DNA from: Massilia aurea
GTDB taxonomy: Bacteria; Pseudomonadota; Gammaproteobacteria; Burkholderiales; Burkholderiaceae_D
Direction: 5' to 3'
DNA: 64,000 bases
NCBI RefSeq assembly: GCF_014200505.1
Contig: NZ_JACHBX010000002.1
Coordinates: 310,001-374,000 of the forward strand
Positions 9,437-18,633 of the stretch are shown here, piece by piece (positions within the stretch are counted from its first letter, which is position 1; every line of letters begins with the position of its first letter). The position numbers and the translations under genes were made by a program. The notes under the pieces are model-generated. The model saw only the letters and a program-made list of their open reading frames with translations. It did no database searches and was not told the DNA's origin.

Positions 9437-10549
9437 ATGAACTACATCATCCTTGCCAATCCCGTGGCCGACTGGCTGATCGCGCTGGCGGCCATGGTGG
9501 CCGTCACCATCGGCCTGGACGCCCTCAAGTCGATCATCGCACGGCGCCTGGGTGCGGGCGCCACGCAGACCGAAACGGGCACGCCCGCGCTGCTGCACGA
9601 CATCGCCGCCGCCACGCTGCGCTCGACGAAGCTGGTGGTGCTGGGCTTTGTCGGCCTGTATGTCGGCGCCAGCCTGCTGACCCTGCCCGCGAAAGCGGAC
9701 CTGTTCATCGGCCGCTTCGCCATCACGGCGCTCTTGATCCAGGTCGCGCTGTAGGGCGATACGGGCCTGCGCACCTGGCTGCGCGTCACGCGCGCGCAGC
9801 GCAGCGAAGACCCGGACCGCGTCACCTCATCGGCCGCCGTCACCTTTTTAGTGCGCGTCGCGCTGTGGGCCATCGTCGCCCTGATGGTGCTCGACAACCT
9901 GGGCGTGAACATCACCACGCTCGTGGCCAGCCTGGGTATCGGCGGTATCGCCATCGCGCTGGCGGTGCAGAGCATCCTGGGCGACCTGTTCGCGTCGCTC
10001 TCGATCGTGCTCGACAAACCGTTCGTCGTGGGCGACTTCATCATCGTCGACAAGATGCTCGGCACGGTCGAGAAGATCGGCCTGAAGACCACCCGCGTGC
10101 GCAGCCTGGGCGGCGAGCAGATCGTGTTTTCGAATAACGACCTGCTCAAGAGTCGCATCCAGAACCTGCGCCGGATGGCGTCGCGCCGCGTCGTGTTCGG
10201 ATTTGGCGTGTCGCACCGCACGCCGGAACCGCTCCTGCGCGCGCTGCCGGCCCTGCTGGAAGAGATCGTGCGCGCCCAGCCGCAGGTACGCTTCGACCGC
10301 GCCCACCTGAGCGGCCTGGCCGCGCCGAGCTTCAACTACGAAGTCGTGTACTACGTCGACAACACCGACTACACGATCTACATGGATATCCAGCAGGAGA
10401 TCTATCTGCGCATCGTGGCGCTGCTGCAGGCGCAGGACGTGGCGCTGGCCTTGCCAGTGCAGACCGTGCAGCTGACGCGTGAAGCGCGGCCGCACGACAG
10501 CGCCCAGGCAGGCAACGACGCCGATGCATCGCTCGGAAAGGCTGCCTGA
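9437..10549 (+). pseudogene. MscS-type mechanosensitive channel interrupted by an in-frame TAG
   Basis: One reading frame from ATG 9437 to 10549 (370 codons) encodes an MscS-family small-conductance channel. Codon 106 is TAG (9752-9754); the frame continues on both sides without a shift. Residues 1-105 carry the N-terminal membrane helices. The downstream part has the pore helix LGIGGIAIALAVQSILGDLF and the cytoplasmic beta domain (DKPFVVGDFIIVD). A GTG at 9851 could restart translation but has no visible ribosome binding site. The residue after QVAL is often tryptophan in such proteins, so TGG to TAG is a plausible single change. Adjacency to ggpPS suggests a link to osmotic downshock. The gene may be truly dead, suppressed, or a sequencing error. 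Confidence 0.75.
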
Positions 10550-10577
10550 CGCGGCATCCTCGCGCTACACTTGGCGC

Positions 10578-11468
10578 ATGCACACGCCACTTCTCGCCCG
10601 CGTCCTGCGCTACGCAGCCCTCCAGGCCGACCGCGACGGCATCGCACCCACGCCGATCGCCGGCCTGGTCGCGATCCGCGTGAACGAGCGCAGCGCTTTG
10701 ACCAGCCAGATTGCCCGCCCGCTGGCCTGCCTGGTCCTGCAAGGCAGCAAAGAGGTCAGCACGGGCGGGCAAACGCTCACGTTCCATGCGGGCGACTCTC
10801 TCCTGATCATGGCCGACGTGCCCACCCTCAGCCAGATCACGCAGGCCAGCAGCGCGGCGCCCTATTGTTCGCTGGTGCTGGACCTGAATCCGGCCGTGAT
10901 TGCCGATCTGGCCACAGACATGGCGACGATCGAAGAAACCACCGGCGCGCCGGTACGCAGCGCGCCGACCGATGCGCACCTGGCAGACACCGCCCTGCGC
11001 CTGGTGGGGTTGATCGAGCGGCCCGCCGCGCTGCCGGTGCTGCAGGCCGCGCTGGTGCGCGAATTCCATTACTGGCTCCTGGCCGGTCGCCATGGCGCGG
11101 CAGTGCGGCGCCTTGGCCTGCCCGACAGTCACGTGCGCCGCGTGGCGCGCGCCGTCGCGCTGCTGCGCACCGACTATGCACGCCGGCTCCCGGTGGAGCA
11201 GCTGGCCGCCCTGGCCGGCATGAGTCCTTCCTCGTTCCACCAGCACTTTCGCGCGGTAACGTCGCTCACACCGCTGCAGTTCCAGAAGCAGCTGCGCCTG
11301 ATCGAGGCGCGCCGCCTGATGCTCGCCGACGGCGTCAACGCCAGCACGGCCGCCCATGCGGTCGGCTATGAAAGCGTGCAGCAATTCACGCGCGAGTACG
11401 GGCGCATGTTCGGGCTGCCGCCGGTGCGCGACGTCATGAGGAGGGCAGTTGCGCAACGTGCGGCGTGA
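10578..11468 (+). CDS. AraC-family transcriptional regulator (AraC_N type)
   Basis: 296 aa. The N-terminal ~170 residues resemble the AraC_N ligand-binding domain (RPLACLVLQGSKEV). Residues about 200-290 carry two helix-turn-helix motifs: VEQLAALAGMSPSSFHQHFR, then NASTAAHAVGYESVQQFTREY. Regulators of this subgroup usually sit beside a short-chain dehydrogenase they control. Such a gene lies at 12821-13576 on the other strand, but an ATPase gene separates them. No clear ribosome binding site precedes the ATG, which is 28 bases after the channel gene. Confidence 0.85.
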   Translation: MHTPLLARVLRYAALQADRDGIAPTPIAGLVAIRVNERSALTSQIARPLACLVLQGSKEVSTGGQTLTFHAGDSLLIMADVPTLSQITQASSAAPYCSLVLDLNPAVIADLATDMATIEETTGAPVRSAPTDAHLADTALRLVGLIERPAALPVLQAALVREFHYWLLAGRHGAAVRRLGLPDSHVRRVARAVALLRTDYARRLPVEQLAALAGMSPSSFHQHFRAVTSLTPLQFQKQLRLIEARRLMLADGVNASTAAHAVGYESVQQFTREYGRMFGLPPVRDVMRRAVAQRAA

Positions 11469-11590
11469 CTTTGTGCCTGAGACAATATCAATATGATTCT
11501 TACATGATCTACGCACATCTATTAAAGTATAACCATGTATAAGCATGATGGAATATACTTTCTTATATATCTCTAGACATAGAAATCTCC

Positions 11591-12766
11591 ATGGATCCCG
11601 TCAGAAATCCTTTTGCGCCCGGAGCGGGTAGCCAGCCACCGGAACTCGCTGGCCGTCAGCTGATTATCGAAGATGCACGTGTCGCCATCGAACGAGCCTT
11701 GCTGGGTAAGCCCAGCCGCTCCCAGATGTTCCTGGGACTGCGCGGTGTCGGCAAGACAGTATTACTAAACGCTGTCGAAACCATGGCCAAAGAGCGCGGC
11801 CATTTCACGTCAATCATTGAAGCGCCTGAAAGCAAGCCGCTGGGAGAGCTACTTCTGCCACGCGTGCATCAGGTTCTACGAAAACTCTCCCTGACCGACA
11901 ACGCCAAAGCCAAGGTCCACGATGCAATGCGAGCCTTGCGCTCGTTCGCCTCGGCATTCAAGTTTGAATATGGAGATCTCGCCATTGCTGTCGATCCGGA
12001 GGTGGGAATAGCAGATAGCGGAGATCTGGAAAATGATCTTCCGGAACTCTTCGTACGTGTCGGCGAGGCAGCCAAGGCAGCGGGTAAAGCCTGGACGCTC
12101 CTGATCGATGAAGTACAGTATCTTGGCCAAAAAGACTTGGCCGCACTCATCGTTTCGCTACACAAAATCAATCAAGCCAATCTACCCGTACTGTTTTTTG
12201 GCGCCGGTCTGCCACAAGTTGCGGCACTATCCGGCGAAGCCAAATCATATGCGGAAAGATTATTTCATTACCCGGACATCGGCGCTCTTTCAGAGTCAGA
12301 TGCCAAGGCGGCAATTCGTCAGCCCGTCAATGATGAAGGTGCTCGTATCGAGGATGATGCCCTGACCGAAATTTTTCTCAAGACCCGGGGTTACCCTTAT
12401 TTCTTACAGGAGTGGGGGCATCAATCCTGGAACCTCGCGCAAGGCGATACCATCACGCTGAACGACGCGCGGCAGGCGGAAGCGAGAACACTCAAACGAC
12501 TGGACGAGGGGTTCTTCAAAGTGCGCTTTGATCGCCTGACGCCGAAAGAGCGCGAATACGTTATCGCCATGGCGAAATTAGGCAACGGCCCCTATCGATC
12601 TTCCGACATTGCCGATGCACTTGGTGAAACAGCGCAGAGCCTTGGGCCGCGCCGGGCACAAATCATCAGCAAGGGCATGATCTACAGCCCCTCTCACGGC
12701 GATATCGCTTTCACTGTACCAATGTTCAACAACTACCTGATACGCAACCTGGCCATTATTGTGTGA
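11591..12766 (+). CDS. AAA ATPase with C-terminal winged helix (ORC/STAND-like)
   Basis: 391 aa. Walker A GLRGVGKT near residue 52, Walker B TLLIDEVQ near residue 175, and a C-terminal winged-helix-like region (SSDIADALGETAQSLGPRRA). It resembles standalone Orc1/Cdc6- or STAND-like bacterial ATPases whose function is mostly unknown. The 122 bases upstream (11469-11590) are strongly AT-rich and the gene itself is less GC-rich than its neighbours. It separates an AraC gene from its probable SDR target, which points to later insertion. The stop lies in the palindrome GTGTGAGTCACAC. Confidence 0.75.
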   Translation: MDPVRNPFAPGAGSQPPELAGRQLIIEDARVAIERALLGKPSRSQMFLGLRGVGKTVLLNAVETMAKERGHFTSIIEAPESKPLGELLLPRVHQVLRKLSLTDNAKAKVHDAMRALRSFASAFKFEYGDLAIAVDPEVGIADSGDLENDLPELFVRVGEAAKAAGKAWTLLIDEVQYLGQKDLAALIVSLHKINQANLPVLFFGAGLPQVAALSGEAKSYAERLFHYPDIGALSESDAKAAIRQPVNDEGARIEDDALTEIFLKTRGYPYFLQEWGHQSWNLAQGDTITLNDARQAEARTLKRLDEGFFKVRFDRLTPKEREYVIAMAKLGNGPYRSSDIADALGETAQSLGPRRAQIISKGMIYSPSHGDIAFTVPMFNNYLIRNLAIIV

Positions 12767-12820
12767 GTCACACTTGCAAGCACTTGCGTGAACTGAAAAA
12801 TGCGACCGCAATCGCCAGCA

Positions 12821-13576
12821 TCAAATCGCCTGCCCGCCCGAGACTTCGATGCGCTGGCCGTTGATCCAGCGATTGTCCTGCCCCAGCAGGCTGGCGATCA
12901 TCGGCCCGATATCGTCCGGCACCCCCACCCGGCCCAGCGCCGTCATGCCGGCAAATACCCCGTTCAGGTCCGGCGTGTCGCGCACCGCGCCGCCCATGAA
13001 ATCCGTCTCGATCGCACCCGGCGCCACGGTATTGACCGCGATGCCGCGCTCGCCCAGTTCCTTGGCGAGATAGAGGCTCAGGATCTCGACCGCACCCTTG
13101 ACGGCCGCATACGCACCAAAGCCCGGGAGTGCGAAACGGGTGAGGCCCGACGACAGGTTCACGATGCGCCCACCGTCGCCCAGCAGCGGCAGCAGCGCCT
13201 GGGTCAGGAAGAACACGCCCTTGAAGTGGACGTCGACCAGGTGGTCGAACTGCGCCTCGGTGGTGTCGGCGATGGGCGCCATGGCGCCGTGGCCGGCATT
13301 GTTGACGAGGTGGTCGAACTGTTCGCGGCCCCAGGTGTCTGCCAGCGCCGCGCGCAGGCTGGCGGCAAACGCGGGGAAGCTGGCGACGTCGCCCACGTCG
13401 AGCTGCAGCGCCAGCGCCTGGCGGCCCAAAGCACGTACCTCGTCGACCACGGCCAGGGCCTCGGCTTGGCGGCTCTGGTAGGTGATGATCACGTCGCCGC
13501 CGCGGCGGGCGATGTGCAGTGCGGTGTTGCGTCCCAGGCCGCGGCTGGCGCCGGTAACGAGAGCGATCGTGGTCAT
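12821..13576 (-). CDS. Short-chain dehydrogenase/reductase (SDR)
   Basis: 251 aa, an NAD(P)-dependent oxidoreductase of classical SDR type. The nucleotide-binding motif is TGASRGLG near residue 8, NNAG lies near residue 90, and the catalytic YxxxK appears as YAAVKGA near residue 155. The C-terminus (WINGQRIEVSGGQ) is typical of the FabG-like group. The substrate cannot be told. The start at 13576 has AAGGA upstream. It is convergent with the AAA ATPase gene. Confidence 0.88.
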   Translation of the reverse strand: MTTIALVTGASRGLGRNTALHIARRGGDVIITYQSRQAEALAVVDEVRALGRQALALQLDVGDVASFPAFAASLRAALADTWGREQFDHLVNNAGHGAMAPIADTTEAQFDHLVDVHFKGVFFLTQALLPLLGDGGRIVNLSSGLTRFALPGFGAYAAVKGAVEILSLYLAKELGERGIAVNTVAPGAIETDFMGGAVRDTPDLNGVFAGMTALGRVGVPDDIGPMIASLLGQDNRWINGQRIEVSGGQAI

Positions 13577-13734
13577 GATGGTGATTCCTTGTGGGTTGGA
13601 GAGGGCCACCAGTATGTGAGCCGCGCCGCCCGCGCCGTTGCCGGAAGCTGGCAGGTGTTTGCCTGATCCTCCAAATCGTGCTCCGTCTCCAGGGCACCTT
13701 ACAATCGGCGCTACCTTCCCAGCCCCCGGCCGCC

Positions 13735-14868
13735 ATGCACATCGAACCGTTTCATATCGCCGTTCCCGAGGCCGACCTGGCCGACCTGCAAGCGCGCCTG
13801 GCGCGCACCCGCCTCGCGCCGTCCATCGCCGGCCAGGGATCGAGCGAAGGCATCGATCCCGCCTTCCTGGCGCAGCTGCTGGCGCACTGGCGCGACGGCT
13901 TCGACTGGCGCACGGTCGAAGCACGGCTGAATCGCCTGCCGCAGTACCGTGCACGCGTGCAGGACCAGACTATCCACTTTGTCCACCAGCGCGGCGCCGG
14001 GTCCGATCCGATGCCGCTGGTGCTCACGCATGGCTGGCCCGGCTCGTTTCTCGAGATGGAAGCGATCATCCCGCTGCTGGCCGACCCGGGCGCGCACGGC
14101 GCCGATCCGCGCGACAGCTTCCACGTGGTGGCGCCATCGCTGCCCGGCTTCGGCTATTCGTCGCAACCCACGCACAAGGGCATCGGCGCATTCGAAACCG
14201 CGGGGCTATGGGCCAAACTGATGACGGGCCTGGGCTACCCGCGCTTCGGCGCGCAGGGCGGCGACATCGGCGCCGGCGTGAGCGCCTGGCTGGGCCAGCG
14301 CTTCCCGGAGCAGATCATCGGCATGCACCTGAACTACATCCCCGGCTCATTCCGGCCACCGCTGGCCGATGGCGAACAGCTGACGGACGACGAGCAGGAT
14401 TTCCTGCGCCGCGCCGCCGACTTTCTGGACCGCGAAGGTGCCTACGCGCGGCTGCAGGGCACCAAGCCGCACACGCTGGCAGTTGGCCTGCACGATTCAC
14501 CGGCCGGCCTGGCCGCCTGGATTGCCGAAAAATTCCAGGCATGGAGCGATGGCCCCATCGACCTTGACACGCTACTGGCCAATATCAGCTTGTACTGGTT
14601 CACGGGATCGATCGGGTCATCCTTTCGCATGTATGTCGAAGGTCGCGCCCGGCCCATGGCGCTGACGGCACGCGTTGCGCCGCCGCTGGGCGTGGCGCTG
14701 TTCCCGTTCGAGCTGCCGATGCCGCCACGCAGCTGGGTCGCGCGCAGCTTCGACGTGCGGCAGTGGAACCCGATGCCGGCGGGCGGGCATTTCGCGGCGC
14801 TCGAGCAGCCTGCGATGCTGGCCGAAGAGATCCGCGCGTTCTTTCGCCCGCTACGTACGCGGGCATGA
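13735..14868 (+). CDS. Epoxide hydrolase (alpha/beta hydrolase, EHN type)
   Basis: 377 aa. The N-terminal EHN region (MHIEPFHIAVPEADLADL) is typical of microsomal-type epoxide hydrolases. The HGWPGS oxyanion motif is near residue 100, the nucleophile Asp lies in GGDIGAGV near residue 180, and the catalytic His in GGHFAALE near residue 350. It would hydrolyse an epoxide to a diol. It is divergent from the SDR gene, so a shared detoxification role is possible but unproven. Confidence 0.85.
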   Translation: MHIEPFHIAVPEADLADLQARLARTRLAPSIAGQGSSEGIDPAFLAQLLAHWRDGFDWRTVEARLNRLPQYRARVQDQTIHFVHQRGAGSDPMPLVLTHGWPGSFLEMEAIIPLLADPGAHGADPRDSFHVVAPSLPGFGYSSQPTHKGIGAFETAGLWAKLMTGLGYPRFGAQGGDIGAGVSAWLGQRFPEQIIGMHLNYIPGSFRPPLADGEQLTDDEQDFLRRAADFLDREGAYARLQGTKPHTLAVGLHDSPAGLAAWIAEKFQAWSDGPIDLDTLLANISLYWFTGSIGSSFRMYVEGRARPMALTARVAPPLGVALFPFELPMPPRSWVARSFDVRQWNPMPAGGHFAALEQPAMLAEEIRAFFRPLRTRA

Positions 14869-15035
14869 CTTTTGTGGGCCCCAAGTACATACATCCTCCT
14901 ATGAAAAACGGTTGAAATCCGCATCCCGCAGCCCCATGTACAATTGATCGCTTACCGCCTATATTGGCGGGACCATCCCCGAGGTTCGCCAGTGTACCGG
15001 CGGCCAGTCAACCCTCAACGGAACAAGGAGTTCGT

Positions 15036-15611
15036 ATGGCAATCAGTCTGCAAAAAGGCGGCAACGTCAACCTGAGCAAGGAAGCACCGGGCCTCACCAA
15101 GGTCATTATCGGCCTGGGCTGGGATCCCCGCTCGACCGACGGTTCCGCTTTCGATCTGGACGGCAGCGCCTTCCTGCTCAAGACCGACGCCAAAGTGCGC
15201 GGCGATACCGACTTCATTTTCTATAACAACCTCAAGTCGACCGACGGTTCCGTGGTCCACGCAGGCGACAACACCACCGGCCAGGGCGAGGGCGACGACG
15301 AAAAAATCGCCGTTGAGCTGAACCGCGTGCCGGCCGACATCGACAAGATCTCGTTCTGCGTCACCATCCACGATGCCGAAGCGCGCCGCCAGAGCTTTGG
15401 CCAGGTCAGCAAGGCGTACATTCGCTGCCTGAACGCCGCCGGCGAAACCGAGATCGCGCGCTATGACCTGTCCGAAGACAGCTCGACCGAAACCGCGATG
15501 ATCTTCGGTGAACTGTACCGTCACGGCAGCGAATGGAAATTCCGCGCCGTCGGCCAGGGCTTCAAGGGCGGCCTGGGTCCTCTGGCCCGCTCGTTCGGCG
15601 TCAACGTCTGA
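15036..15611 (+). CDS. terD: TerD-family protein, first gene of the Ter cluster
   Basis: 191 aa, starting MAISLQKGGNVNLSKEAPGL, a TerD signature. It contains DFIFYNNLKSTDGSV and a C-terminal GQGFKGGLGPLARSFGV. TerD proteins are cytoplasmic, bind calcium, and occur in tellurite and general stress resistance loci. AAGGAG lies five bases before the ATG. It is followed after 85 bases by the ATP-grasp gene and probably leads a seven-gene operon to 21974. Confidence 0.92.
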   Translation: MAISLQKGGNVNLSKEAPGLTKVIIGLGWDPRSTDGSAFDLDGSAFLLKTDAKVRGDTDFIFYNNLKSTDGSVVHAGDNTTGQGEGDDEKIAVELNRVPADIDKISFCVTIHDAEARRQSFGQVSKAYIRCLNAAGETEIARYDLSEDSSTETAMIFGELYRHGSEWKFRAVGQGFKGGLGPLARSFGVNV

Positions 15612-15696
15612 GTCGTTCGTCTCGCCGTTCGCCATGTAATCCCCCGGGCCCGCGCCACATGCGGGCCCTGTCTGCAACATCTTCAGGAAAAAGCGC

Positions 15697-16716
15697 ATGC
15701 GCGTTTGGTACAACAGGACTTTTTCGTCCGTCAATGCTGCGATCAAGCTGATTCGCGAGGCCGATACCGACGGCCGTTTCACCATCGTTCACAGCAACGC
15801 CAACCGCCATGCGCCCGCCGCGCGCCTGGCACATGAGTTCCATATCGAGCCGGTCGGCCTGAAAGGCGAGGCGTATATCGACTGGTGCCTGGCCTTCTGC
15901 CGCGAGCAAAAGATCGACATCTTCGTGCCCGGCCGTGAAGCCACGCTGCTGGCGTCCGAACTGGGGCGCTTTGCCGAGATTGGCACGCGCGTGCTGTCGG
16001 CCGCGCCGCCGGCCGAACTCAAACGCATCCACGACAAGGCCGACTTCTACGCCGAAACCGTGCTGCCCGATGCGCCGGTGGCCGAGTTTCGCGTCTTTGA
16101 AAACATCGCCCAATTCGACGCTGCCTGGGCCGAACTGCGCCCGCGCCACGCCAAGCTGTGCGTCAAGCCGTCGCATTCGATCTATGGCCTGGGCTTTGCC
16201 ATCGTCGACGAAGCGCGCAGCAGCGCTGCGCTGCTGCTGGCTGGCGCCGAGTACCACGTCGGCTACGACGACCTGCGCCGCGGCCTGGCCGAGATGGGCG
16301 AATTTCGCACCATGCTCCTGATGGAGTTCCTCGAAGGCCCCGAATACAGCGTCGACTGCGTCGGCGACAATGGCCGCCTGGTGACCGCTGTCGTGCGCCG
16401 CAAACTGCCGCAGGCAGGCAGCGGCCAGCTGATCGACATGCGTCAGGATATTCTGGACGCCACCACGCGCCTGTGCGCCGACTACCGCCTGAACGGCGTG
16501 TTCAATGCCCAGTTCCGCGAAGGCGGCGGCCGTCCGCGCCTGCTGGAGATCAACCCGCGCATGTCGGGCGGGATCGCCATGGCCTGCCTGGCCGGTCCCA
16601 ACCTGCCGTACATCGCGCTGCGCTGCTTTGCCGACGGCTTCGACAGCGTCACCGTACCGCCGGTAGCCAACGGCATGCGCGTGGCCGAAGTCAGCGTCGC
16701 CACGGAACTGGCATGA
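15697..16716 (+). CDS. ATP-grasp enzyme of the Ter biosynthetic module
   Basis: 339 aa. ATP-grasp fold with a nucleotide-binding lysine region (AKLCVKPSHSIYGLGF, about residue 150) and the metal-binding LLEINPRMSGG near residue 285. ATP-grasp enzymes join a carboxylate to an amine or thiol. In Ter loci this family is predicted to help make a nucleoside-like metabolite together with the phosphoribosyltransferase and HAD enzymes that follow. Its stop overlaps the next start (ATGA). Confidence 0.85.
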   Translation: MRVWYNRTFSSVNAAIKLIREADTDGRFTIVHSNANRHAPAARLAHEFHIEPVGLKGEAYIDWCLAFCREQKIDIFVPGREATLLASELGRFAEIGTRVLSAAPPAELKRIHDKADFYAETVLPDAPVAEFRVFENIAQFDAAWAELRPRHAKLCVKPSHSIYGLGFAIVDEARSSAALLLAGAEYHVGYDDLRRGLAEMGEFRTMLLMEFLEGPEYSVDCVGDNGRLVTAVVRRKLPQAGSGQLIDMRQDILDATTRLCADYRLNGVFNAQFREGGGRPRLLEINPRMSGGIAMACLAGPNLPYIALRCFADGFDSVTVPPVANGMRVAEVSVATELA

Positions 16717-17891
16717 CCATGGTTGCGCCCTCCTCCACCCTGCAGCGCATTGAACTGCCCACCGGCACGCTCGAACTGCGCATCGACAGCGGCGCGACCG
16801 GGGTCGACGAGCTGCTTGGCTTTGCCGCGCGCGCCAATGCCAAGCGTGGTTTTCTCTTTCTGAGCAAGGTGCTGGGCAAGCACTGGCCGGCGTCGCCCCG
16901 CGCGATGCTGGCCGTGCACGAGCGCCTGGCGGCCACCGTGCCGCCGGTCGATGGCCCGGTGCTCTTCATCGCGATGGCCGAAACCGCGATTGGCCTGGGC
17001 CAGGGCGTGTTCGAAGCCTGGCTGCGCGCGCATCCGGCGCAGCAGGCGCTGTTCCTGTACACCACGCGCTACCGCGTGGGCGCCGGGCCACTGATCGAAT
17101 TCGCCGAGGCGCACAGCCACGCGCCGCGCCAGTTCCTGCACGAGCCCACCGATCCGGCGCTGCACGCGCTGTTCATGGCGGCGCGCACGGTCGTGATGGT
17201 CGACGATGAAGCCAGCACCGGCAACACCTTCGTCAACCTGGCCGCCGCCTGCCAGCGCCTGAACCCCGGCATTGAGCGCGTGCACCTGGCGACGATCACC
17301 AATTTCATGGGCCCGGCCGCCCCCGGCGAGCTCGATGCCCGCTTCGGCCTGCCGGCCACCATCGGCGCGCTGGTCGACGGCCAGTTCACGTTCGCGCAAG
17401 GCCCGCTGCCGCCGGACCAGGGCGCGGCCCAGCGCTTCGAGCACGACGCCGACCGCGGCGCCAGCAGCGCGTTCGGCCGTCTCGGCATCGACCACGCTGT
17501 GCAAGCGCCTACCGCCCTGGCCACCCGTCTGGCCGGCGAGTTCGCCCCTGGCAGCCGCGTGCTGGTGCTGGGCACCGGTGAATTCATGCACGCGTCCACG
17601 CTGCTCGGCGCAGCCCTGCAGGCGCGCGGCGTCGACGTGGTGGTGCAGTCGACGACCCGCTCGCCGATCCTGACCTGGGGCGCGGTGGGCCACGCATTGA
17701 GCTTCCCCGACAACTACGGCGAAGGCATCGCCAACTACCTGTACAACGTCGCACCCGGCCAGTACGACCATGTTTTGCTGTGCTTTGAGACTGCCCCCGG
17801 CCCCGCGCTGTTCGCGCTGGCCGATACCCTGCGCGCGCGCCTGTTCCACTTCCAGTCCGAGGACCACGTTGAAGAAGTTCCTGTTCGCTGA
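16713..17891 (+). CDS. Phosphoribosyltransferase with TRSP domain (Ter module)
   Basis: 392 aa. The PRPP-binding motif VVMVDDEASTGNTFVN lies near residue 165. The C-terminal part (from about residue 265) contains GTGEFMHASTLLG and the sequence TTRSP, which gives the TRSP domain its name. Likely acts on a nucleobase or ribosyl intermediate of the Ter-linked pathway. Overlaps both neighbours, consistent with tight translational coupling. Confidence 0.83.
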   Translation: MTMVAPSSTLQRIELPTGTLELRIDSGATGVDELLGFAARANAKRGFLFLSKVLGKHWPASPRAMLAVHERLAATVPPVDGPVLFIAMAETAIGLGQGVFEAWLRAHPAQQALFLYTTRYRVGAGPLIEFAEAHSHAPRQFLHEPTDPALHALFMAARTVVMVDDEASTGNTFVNLAAACQRLNPGIERVHLATITNFMGPAAPGELDARFGLPATIGALVDGQFTFAQGPLPPDQGAAQRFEHDADRGASSAFGRLGIDHAVQAPTALATRLAGEFAPGSRVLVLGTGEFMHASTLLGAALQARGVDVVVQSTTRSPILTWGAVGHALSFPDNYGEGIANYLYNVAPGQYDHVLLCFETAPGPALFALADTLRARLFHFQSEDHVEEVPVR

Positions 17892-18633
17892 CCTGGACGA
17901 CACGCTGTTCCAGACCTTCGGCAAGTGCGGCACGCACCGGGATGCCCCCGATGCGCTGCAGCCTGCTGCGTACTACAAGGATGGCAGCATCTGTTCGTAC
18001 ACCACCCCGGCCCAGCGCTCATTTCTCGCGCTGCTGCAGGACGGGATGACGATGATCCCGACCACGGCGCGCGACCTCGATGGCCTGCGCCGCGTGCACC
18101 TGCCATTCAACAGTTACGCCGTCATCAACTACGGCGGCGTCGTGCTCGAACCGGGCGGCGCGGTCGACCGGCCCTTTCTGGAAGGCGTGCGCACGGCGAT
18201 GCACACCGCCCTGCCTGGCCTCCTGGAGCTGGCAGCCCACATCGATGCGCACGGCGCACGCACCGGTTACGCCGGCCGCGCGCGCATGATCGAGGATATC
18301 GGCACGCCGTTCTTCCTGGTCGTGAAAGACCCGGACAAGCTGAGCGAGCGCCTCGCGCCGCTCGAAGAGCACGTGGTGCGGCCGTGGATCGCGGACGGCA
18401 ACCGCGACTACGTCGTCCACCGCAACGGCAACAACCTGGCGATCCTGCCCAAGGCGCTGGACAAGGCCCATGCGGTCGCGCACATCACGGCGCGCCTGAA
18501 GGCCGAACACGGCGAGATCGTCACCTTCGGCATGGGCGACAGCCGCTCGGATGCGCGCTTCATGGCCGCCTGCGACTACGCGATCATCCCGCGTGGCACG
18601 CAGCTGGCCGGCGTCACCGTGGGGGCGCTGTGA
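17869..18633 (+). CDS. HAD-family phosphatase (Ter module)
   Basis: 254 aa. HAD motif I FADLDDTLFQTF at the N-terminus and the C-terminal motif MGDSRSDARFM near residue 225. I place the start at TTG 17869: it has GAGG six bases upstream, begins directly at the hydrophobic strand before motif I, and no suitable ATG exists. It overlaps the PRTase gene by 23 bases and the next gene by 4. It probably removes phosphate from the pathway product. Confidence 0.8.
   Translation: MKKFLFADLDDTLFQTFGKCGTHRDAPDALQPAAYYKDGSICSYTTPAQRSFLALLQDGMTMIPTTARDLDGLRRVHLPFNSYAVINYGGVVLEPGGAVDRPFLEGVRTAMHTALPGLLELAAHIDAHGARTGYAGRARMIEDIGTPFFLVVKDPDKLSERLAPLEEHVVRPWIADGNRDYVVHRNGNNLAILPKALDKAHAVAHITARLKAEHGEIVTFGMGDSRSDARFMAACDYAIIPRGTQLAGVTVGAL

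Noticed and set aside
12761..12790. Palindrome GTGTGAGTCACAC and nearby GCAAG/CTTGC as a terminator
   Set aside because: Stems are only 5-6 bp with no T-run; too weak to call, noted only in the ATPase entry.
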